This document shows positions 1 to 4,385 of a DNA stretch of 6,134 bases, one piece after another. The notes under the pieces were generated by a model. The model saw only the letters and a program-made list of their open reading frames with translations, was not told where the DNA came from and did not search any database. The stretch comes from JBLHLB01 sp047618505 (lineage in GTDB: Bacteria > Planctomycetota > UBA1135 > GCA-002686595). The translations under genes and the position numbers were made by a program. Location of the stretch: positions 1-6,134 of the forward strand of contig JBLHLB010000254.1 in NCBI GenBank assembly GCA_047618505.1, read 5' to 3'. Position 1 is the first letter of the stretch. Each line of letters begins with the position of its first letter.

Positions 1-1
1 A

Positions 2-85
2 TTGTATCCGCCCGACGGTGGTCCACTCGATGACCCGGAGGCGCTACCCTATGGCGGCGGCGCGAGAACGCGCAATCTGCCATGA
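2..85 (+). CDS. C-terminal tail of an unidentified protein, cut by the left edge
   Basis: Reading from base 2, a frame stays open for 27 codons and stops at TGA 83-85. That stop overlaps the ATG at 82 of the next gene as ATGA, a typical sign of translational coupling inside an operon. The visible residues are rich in Pro, Gly and Asp (a PPDGGPLDDPE stretch, then GGGARTRNLP at the end) and look like a disordered tail. No domain can be recognised, so the function is unknown. A second frame from base 3 is also open here, but it runs on through the next gene and reads as an Arg/Pro-rich shadow. The call rests mainly on the ATGA junction and is moderate at best. Confidence 0.45.
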   Translation: MYPPDGGPLDDPEALPYGGGARTRNLP

Positions 86-573
86 ACCCGAGTTTCAATC
101 TGCGCGATTCCCCCGGCTCCCGGCCCCGCCGCCGGAGCACCGGACCCGACGGAGGCGTCCCCTCCTGGGCGACCTGGTTTATCGGCCCCGCGCTGCTCCT
201 CAGCGCCCTGCTGGCCTTTGCGATCCTGCAGGTGGACCAAAGCACGCTCTTTGCAGTCGCCAGCCTGACGGGGCTTTCGGTCCTGGGCCTGTGGGTCTTG
301 ACCTCGATCCTGTGGCCCTCCCGTGCGGACCGCAGCTGTCCTGACTGCGGTCTCGACACCCTGGAGCGCATGGATCTGGAGACAACCATGGGGCTGCGCT
401 GCGGCTCCTGCGGATTCATGGACGAAACCCTCAGCTCCTGGTTTCTGGCGGAGGAAGAGGGTCCCCTTGAAGAGATCGTCTTGGCACAGCGCGGCAGGAC
501 CAAATCGCGGCCAAGACTATCCAAGGTGGACTCTGGCTCCGCCGCGAGCTATGAATCATCTCGGGACAGGTAG
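82..573 (+). CDS. Small membrane protein with a C-terminal zinc ribbon
   Basis: This 163-residue protein matches no named family I can identify. Visible parts are a basic, Pro/Ser-rich N-terminus (residues 1-28, with RPRRR), two hydrophobic segments suited to membrane helices (about 31-50 and 55-78), and a four-cysteine zinc ribbon (CPDCG at 86-90, CGSCG at 107-111, with a 17-residue gap between the pairs). An acidic then basic tail follows. The basic N-terminus followed by two helices suggests a cytoplasmic N-terminus and therefore a cytoplasmic zinc ribbon. Zinc ribbons of this kind commonly bind nucleic acid or protein or act structurally; which applies here is unknown. The ATG at 82 overlaps the upstream stop as ATGA, which supports the start, although no Shine-Dalgarno sequence is visible. 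The gene sits just ahead of the BFN-family gene in the same direction, so the two are probably co-transcribed. Confidence 0.82.
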   Translation: MNPSFNLRDSPGSRPRRRSTGPDGGVPSWATWFIGPALLLSALLAFAILQVDQSTLFAVASLTGLSVLGLWVLTSILWPSRADRSCPDCGLDTLERMDLETTMGLRCGSCGFMDETLSSWFLAEEEGPLEEIVLAQRGRTKSRPRLSKVDSGSAASYESSRDR

Positions 574-601
574 CGCCTGCTCCCCAACTCTCCATCGCAC
601 C

Positions 602-1030
602 GTGGCTGAAAGCAAACTAATCCCCGTCGAGCTCGCTCGCATTGTCCTGCACAAGGACTCGCCCTCTCAGCACATCTACCTGGTGGAATCCGACGGGGAT
701 CGCAGCTTCCCTATCGTTATCGGTACCGGGGAAGCCGAGGAAATCCGGCGCGTGGTTCAGGAGGAAAAGCTGCCGCGGCCCATGACGCACAAGCTGGCCC
801 TTTCCATGGTGGAATCCCTCGGCGCATCGATTTCTAGCGCAGACATCGTCGACCTTAGGAAGAACACCTTCTTTGCTACGCTGACGTTGACGAACGCGGA
901 AGGAGAAGTGCTCGGGACTGTTGATGCGCGAGCGAGTGACGCCATCGCCCTGGCCTTGCGTGCGCGCTGTCCCCTGCGAGTCGCAGACGACGTCCTGGAT
1001 CGAGCCGCCGAAGAAAAATCACCGGAGTGA
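602..1030 (+). CDS. Bifunctional nuclease family (BFN/DUF151) protein
   Basis: This 142-residue protein covers essentially the whole BFN (DUF151) domain. Recognisable blocks are the first strand (LIPVELARIVLHKD, 6-19), FPIVIG followed by an acidic EAEEI helix (36-48), PRPMTHKLALSMVESLG (58-74), DLRKNTFFATLTL (84-96) and DARASDAIALALR (108-120). Plant members have been reported to have both DNase and RNase activity. The role of bacterial members is poorly defined, so nuclease activity is inferred from the family only. The protein has no signal or membrane segment and should be cytoplasmic. GTG 602 is preferred because conserved sequence begins directly after it. An in-frame ATG at 551 would add 17 non-conserved residues and overlap the upstream gene by 23 bases. 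Neither start has a clear ribosome binding site. The stop overlaps the start of the DinB-like gene. Confidence 0.93.
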   Translation: MAESKLIPVELARIVLHKDSPSQHIYLVESDGDRSFPIVIGTGEAEEIRRVVQEEKLPRPMTHKLALSMVESLGASISSADIVDLRKNTFFATLTLTNAEGEVLGTVDARASDAIALALRARCPLRVADDVLDRAAEEKSPE

Positions 1031-1599
1031 GCGGTTCAAGACCTAAGGGCGACCGCGATGTTTCCCGCGCGGAGTCGCTTCAGCCGGATGTCGGCTTCCT
1101 TGTTTCGAACTTAGCCCGCCAACCTGAAGTTCTACGCGCCCTGCTGACAGGCATCGATGGGGACCGCGCTTGCGCAAAGGGCAGAGATGGCGGTTGGTCG
1201 ATCCTCGAAATCCTTGGTCACCTCGTGGACGAAGAACGCGAGGACTTCCCGCCGCGACTCTTCTCCACCCTTGAGGATCCCGAGCGCGCCTGGAATTCAA
1301 TCGACCCAGAGGGGCGCGTCGCAGAGCGCGACTGGAATCGCAACGGGAACGTCGATGAGTTGCTGTGGATCTTGATGACGGAGCGAGCTTCGGCCCTGGC
1401 CCGCCTACGCGTGCTGCCGCGACCAGATTGGGGGCGCACCTCTCGCCACCCGAGCCTGGGCACCCTTTCCGCAGCCGATCTCCTGGTCTCCTGGGCGGCC
1501 CACGATCAGCTGCATGTGCGACAGATCCTGCGGCGACTCTTTGAGCTCTCCCAGGACTCCGCGGGTGCCGGGTCCACCGACTACGCGGGCTCCTGGTAA
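1027..1599 (+). CDS. DinB-like (DinB_2 type) putative metal-dependent four-helix protein
   Basis: This 190-residue protein shows the DinB/YfiT-like pattern. WSILEILGHLVDEE (57-70) carries the first predicted metal ligand, His65. After a spacer with HPSLGTLSAADLL (141-153) comes HDQLHVRQI (159-167), carrying His159 and His163. These three histidines are the usual ligands for a divalent metal in the fold. Many members are thiol-dependent transferases or have no known substrate, so no reaction is assigned. Despite the name, the family is unrelated to DNA polymerase IV. It is somewhat longer than the common 150-170 residues because of a polar N-terminal 20 residues and a Gly/Ser tail. GTG 1027 overlaps the preceding TGA as GTGA, which argues for coupled translation, and no better in-frame start lies before the conserved region. 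It is the last gene of the cluster, since a hairpin begins at its stop codon. Confidence 0.92.
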   Translation: MSGSRPKGDRDVSRAESLQPDVGFLVSNLARQPEVLRALLTGIDGDRACAKGRDGGWSILEILGHLVDEEREDFPPRLFSTLEDPERAWNSIDPEGRVAERDWNRNGNVDELLWILMTERASALARLRVLPRPDWGRTSRHPSLGTLSAADLLVSWAAHDQLHVRQILRRLFELSQDSAGAGSTDYAGSW

Positions 1600-1630
1600 G
1601 GCGCTCTTGTTTCGCCAGGGGAGCGCCTTT
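1598..1630 (+). terminator. Rho-independent terminator after the DinB-like gene
   Basis: The arm at 1600-1606 (GGCGCTC) pairs with 1621-1627 (GAGCGCC) across a 14-base loop, and the 3' arm runs into TTT at 1628-1630. Two more A-T pairs (1598-1599 with 1628-1629) can lengthen the stem to nine pairs. The left arm includes the last two bases of the TAA stop codon, so the operon ends with almost no 3' untranslated spacer. The T run is short, so efficiency is uncertain. Confidence 0.72.
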
Positions 1631-1860
1631 GCCCCCTCCCGAGGACAGTCCCGCGAGCGGGATCGCACAGGATGAGCGATGTCGATCAACCCCCCCCTCC
1701 AGGAGGCCGTCTGGAGGCCAGCCGGGGCCGCACGGGACTCCTAAATTTACCCGGAGTGGAGTTGGCAGCGAGGCACGGGACTTGCATGGCAAGGATGCCT
1801 GGCTGCACCCCCAAGAAGACCACCAGGCTCCAAATCTGAACCCGTTGGACGGACCGAAGT

Positions 1861-4056
1861 ATGAACTGCACGACCCTGACCTTGCTCGCACTCCTCGCCA
1901 CAGGCGACAACTCAACATCCCCCGGGGATCCCAGTGTGGCGGATTTACGGGCCCACTACTCCGCTGCGGAGGCCGAGCTACGTGCGGCGCCCCAGGAAGA
2001 TCTGACGGAAGCGCAACGAGCGCGCCGCGCGGACATGCTTGATGCCCTGGCGGCCTATCGCCAGCGGGGCGACTTCGGAGTGGCTGATTACCAAACGCGC
2101 CTACGGCCCCTGCGCTTCGTGGACGAAGAGGGTCGACGCTGTGCCGTCGCGGAGCTGTTGCATGTCAGTGGACGCGATGACCTGGTGGAGTTCGTCGCCT
2201 CAACCAACAACAATGCCTTTGTGGCCGAGCTTGCGGGCCTCGAAGAGCTGGGCCTTTGGCTGAAGGACGTCGGGCTTACCATGGAGGAAGCCGCGCGTAT
2301 TCAAGGACCTGCCGGCGGCGGCTGGGGTGGCGGTGGTGGCCCCAGTGGCAGCGGTGGTGCATGGGGTGGACCTGGTGACCGCGGCACGCCTCCGGGACCC
2401 GGTACCGGCGGTAGCGGCCAGCCCACATCCGGAGGGAGACCCGCCCCCCCCAGTGGCCCTCGCTTCGGCGGCGCCCCCTCCACCGGAGCAGCCCCCATGG
2501 GCGTCCCCATCGACATCCCCGTCAGCCGCGAAATGCGCGAGCTCCTGGGGTCCGATTGGTGGTCCTGGTGGGAATTCTCCAAGGTTGGCTTCCTTGGGGC
2601 TGAACGGATTGTCCAAGAGCTGGCGGATGACCGCACGCGCGTCGAAGACCGTCGCATGAGCATCATTCGCCGCGTCCTACCGACCCTAGAGGAACATCTC
2701 CAGGACTCGAACGCCGCCGTGCGGGCCGCGGCCGCGGTGAGCTACGGCCGCATCGCCGGCTCCATCGCCGTCGAGGAGTTGAGTGAGATGCTCGACGATC
2801 CTTCCCTTGAAGTACGTGAAGCTGCCCTGCTTGGACTGGGCGCAACGGGCTCTGAAGAGGCTGCGCACCTGTTACTTTCCATCGCCCACGAGCGAGAGGT
2901 CGACGGACTCGACACCTGGCGTGACGCCGAAGAGGTCGCGATCTTGGCCCTGGCACTCCTGCGTGAGCGCGGAGCCGGTCTGGGCGTCGATTCCATGCTT
3001 CCCCTGGGGGATGGGCTCATCCACGAAGCTGCCTTCCTGCACGCTGCACTGGCTCCGTCGGAACAACTCAACACCCGAGCCCGTGAGGAGTCCGCGCTCT
3101 TCCAGGGCAAGCGCCGACCCCAATTCGAACGCAAGGGCGACTTCGCTGATGTGCTGGCCATCGAAGCCCTGCGCGAAGACTCCGGCGATGATGTACTCGC
3201 TGCGCTACTGCGCGCCAGTTCGGAGCGTGACATAGAACGACGCCGTTCCGCCATCACGACCTTGGGCGCCATCGACGATCCGCGTGCAGATGCTCCCCTG
3301 CGCACGGCCTTCGAAACCGAGTCCGACTCGGTGAACCGTGGGCTCGCATTGATCGCTATCGCGAACACGGGATCAGAGACCGCCGGCGAATTCCTGGCAC
3401 GGGTGCTCGAGAAAGGACGCTCCCTCGACCGTCCCTGGGCGGCCCTGGCCCTGGGCGTCTTGGCACGGGAGCACGATGACAATGAAGCTCGCGCAGCCCT
3501 GCGCGCTGGCCTCAAGAAAGAGCGTAATCGCGACAACCGGCGCGCCATCGCCTTGTCCCTTGGCATCGCCCAGGACCACGACGCCGTACCTGACCTTATC
3601 CAGCGCATCCAGGAGACGCGTGATGTCGGTTCTCGCGTGGCCTACGGCTATGCCCTCGGCTTGATCGGTGATGCCTCAGCGGCACCCGTTCTCCGGGCAG
3701 CACTGGAAGTCGAACGCGCCTCCCTGCCGCGTTCAGAACTAGCCCAGGCCTTGGCTACCCTGCGGGTAGACAGCGACATCCCCGACCTGGTTGAGTCCCT
3801 GCGCAAGGCCAATGACCCCGATGCCTCGGTCCAGTCCGCGGCCGCCCTGTCCTTCCACGGAAGCCTGCTGTCGGTGCCGTTGCTCCTCGAAGCCCTCGGT
3901 GACGCCAACTCACCCCAGGCGGAAGCCGCTGCGATCCTCGCCATAGGCCTCGTTCTCGATGCTGGTCAACCCTTCGCCATCGCAGAAGAACTACGCGACC
4001 GCAACCCCTTCGTGGCCCCCGCCTGGTTCATGCGCGCAACGCAGACGACCCTCTAG
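1861..4056 (+). CDS. Predicted exported HEAT-repeat protein with N-terminal Cys-motif domain
   Basis: This is a 731-residue protein. A hydrophobic leader (residues 4-14) suggests export, but it lacks the usual basic residue near the start. ATG 1861 is the only possible start after an in-frame TGA at 1837. Residues about 26-148 form a helical domain with conserved-looking motifs: RPLRFVDEEGRRCAVAELL (82-100), SGRDDLVEFVA (103-113), NNNAFVAEL (116-124) and GLTMEEAARIQ (138-148). I recall similar motifs in uncharacterised exported proteins of planctomycetes, myxobacteria and Bacteroidetes; the role is unknown. A Gly/Pro/Ser linker follows (149-212), then a tryptophan-rich segment (SDWWSWWEFSKVGFL, 231-245). 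HEAT-like helical pairs fill about 265-700, clearest at 270-342 (DSNAAVRAAAAVSYG, DPSLEVREAALLGLG), 455-530 and 560-700. Such solenoids usually bind proteins. Only two cysteines are present, Cys3 and Cys94. The gene stands alone, ended by a strong hairpin. Confidence 0.94.
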   Translation: MNCTTLTLLALLATGDNSTSPGDPSVADLRAHYSAAEAELRAAPQEDLTEAQRARRADMLDALAAYRQRGDFGVADYQTRLRPLRFVDEEGRRCAVAELLHVSGRDDLVEFVASTNNNAFVAELAGLEELGLWLKDVGLTMEEAARIQGPAGGGWGGGGGPSGSGGAWGGPGDRGTPPGPGTGGSGQPTSGGRPAPPSGPRFGGAPSTGAAPMGVPIDIPVSREMRELLGSDWWSWWEFSKVGFLGAERIVQELADDRTRVEDRRMSIIRRVLPTLEEHLQDSNAAVRAAAAVSYGRIAGSIAVEELSEMLDDPSLEVREAALLGLGATGSEEAAHLLLSIAHEREVDGLDTWRDAEEVAILALALLRERGAGLGVDSMLPLGDGLIHEAAFLHAALAPSEQLNTRAREESALFQGKRRPQFERKGDFADVLAIEALREDSGDDVLAALLRASSERDIERRRSAITTLGAIDDPRADAPLRTAFETESDSVNRGLALIAIANTGSETAGEFLARVLEKGRSLDRPWAALALGVLAREHDDNEARAALRAGLKKERNRDNRRAIALSLGIAQDHDAVPDLIQRIQETRDVGSRVAYGYALGLIGDASAAPVLRAALEVERASLPRSELAQALATLRVDSDIPDLVESLRKANDPDASVQSAAALSFHGSLLSVPLLLEALGDANSPQAEAAAILAIGLVLDAGQPFAIAEELRDRNPFVAPAWFMRATQTTL

Positions 4057-4077
4057 GGCACAGTTCCAGCAACCGAC

Positions 4078-4125
4078 AGGCCCGGCCCCTCGCCCTCCGA
4101 ATGCGGAGGACGAGGGGCCGGGCTT
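4078..4125 (+). terminator. Strong hairpin terminator after the HEAT-repeat gene
   Basis: A 13-pair GC-rich stem (4080-4092 with 4111-4123) continues, after one C/A mismatch, into six more pairs (4094-4099 with 4104-4109) closed by the loop AATG. A G-T and an A-T pair extend the base outward to 4078-4125. The bases that follow (TTCATT) are T-rich but not a clean T run. The hairpin begins 22 bases after the TAG stop of the HEAT-repeat gene, as expected for a terminator, and it separates that gene from the tRNA gene. Its stem is much longer than a typical terminator stem. Confidence 0.83.
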
Positions 4126-4204
4126 CATTGTGGATCTTCCGGAACAGAATCGAAGGACTCAGCATGGGTGACCGCCGCCCCGGTCGCTAAGCTCTGCCCC
4201 CTAC

Positions 4205-4292
4205 GGAGGCGTGCCAGAGCGGCCGAATGGAACGGTTTTGAAAACCGTCGTGGGGCAACTCACCGGGGGTTCGAATCCTCCCGCCTCCGCCA
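4205..4292 (+). tRNA. tRNA-Ser (anticodon UGA), CCA end encoded
   Basis: An 88-base class II tRNA can be folded in full. The acceptor stem is GGAGGCG (4205-4211) with CGCCTCC (4282-4288), followed by discriminator G4289 and an encoded CCA (4290-4292). The anticodon stem is ACGGT (4232-4236) with ACCGT (4244-4248), enclosing loop TTTGAAA with anticodon TGA at 4239-4241. The long variable arm typical of serine tRNAs is GTGGG/CTCAC around a GCAA loop. The T arm has the standard TTCGAAT loop with stem GGGGG/CCTCC, including one G-U pair. It should read UCA and other UCN serine codons. The gene lies between the HEAT-repeat gene and the convergent PKD gene. I see no clear promoter in the 79 bases between the upstream hairpin and the tRNA. 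Confidence 0.98.
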
Positions 4293-4344
4293 TCCCTTGA
4301 CCCAAGGCGGTCTGGTCTGGGAGTGAGGAACCGGGTGGGAGCCG

Positions 4345-4364
4345 GGTCGGAGCATGCTCCGACC
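4345..4364. terminator. Perfect 20-base palindrome between convergent genes, possible bidirectional terminator
   Basis: GGTCGGAGCA at 4345-4354 is followed at once by its exact reverse complement at 4355-4364. As RNA it could form a hairpin of about eight pairs around a tight GCAUGC-centred loop on either strand. It lies 52 bases after the tRNA on the + strand and 21 bases after the stop codon of the PKD gene on the - strand, where both transcripts should end. No T run follows on either side, so a standard Rho-independent terminator is not certain. A protein-binding site is the main alternative, since the symmetry has no spacer. Confidence 0.45.
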
Positions 4365-4385
4365 AAGGCCAATGGGCGAATCGAC

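Noticed and set aside
323..550. Extension of the BFN-family gene upstream to ATG 323
   Set aside because: This would overlap most of the zinc-ribbon gene, and the added residues are Trp/Arg/Pro-rich without resemblance to the family. The conserved domain begins after 602.
1690..1721. Run of eight C and a small CTCCAG/CTGGAG hairpin with two GGAGGCC copies
   Set aside because: The stem is only six pairs and repeats of this size are expected by chance in such GC-rich sequence. No riboswitch or RNA family is recognised.
1741..1810. Possible promoter for the HEAT-repeat gene (TTGGCA at 1762, AT-rich patch at 1741)
   Set aside because: No matching -10 box at a suitable distance could be found, so the site is not supported.
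1043..1918. Open frame of 291 codons on the - strand opposite the DinB-like gene
   Set aside because: The product is Arg/Gly/Ser-rich with no domain and lies opposite a well-supported gene and across its terminator. It is a GC-rich antisense shadow.
1629..2042. Open frame of 137 codons on the + strand before and into the HEAT-repeat gene
   Set aside because: It is Pro/Arg/Gly-rich, overlaps the HEAT gene in another frame and starts inside the upstream terminator.
2742..3608. Open frame of 288 codons on the - strand inside the HEAT-repeat gene
   Set aside because: The product is Ser/Arg/Ala-rich low-complexity sequence, as expected from antisense reading of Ala/Glu/Leu-rich HEAT repeats.
4170..4185. 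Small GACCG/CGGTC hairpin before the tRNA gene
   Set aside because: Five pairs with no T run is too weak to call a terminator or regulatory element.
4205..4292. The tRNA-Ser gene as an integration site of a mobile element
   Set aside because: No copy of the tRNA 3' end, integrase or other mobility gene is visible in the window, and the following gene looks like host surface-protein sequence.
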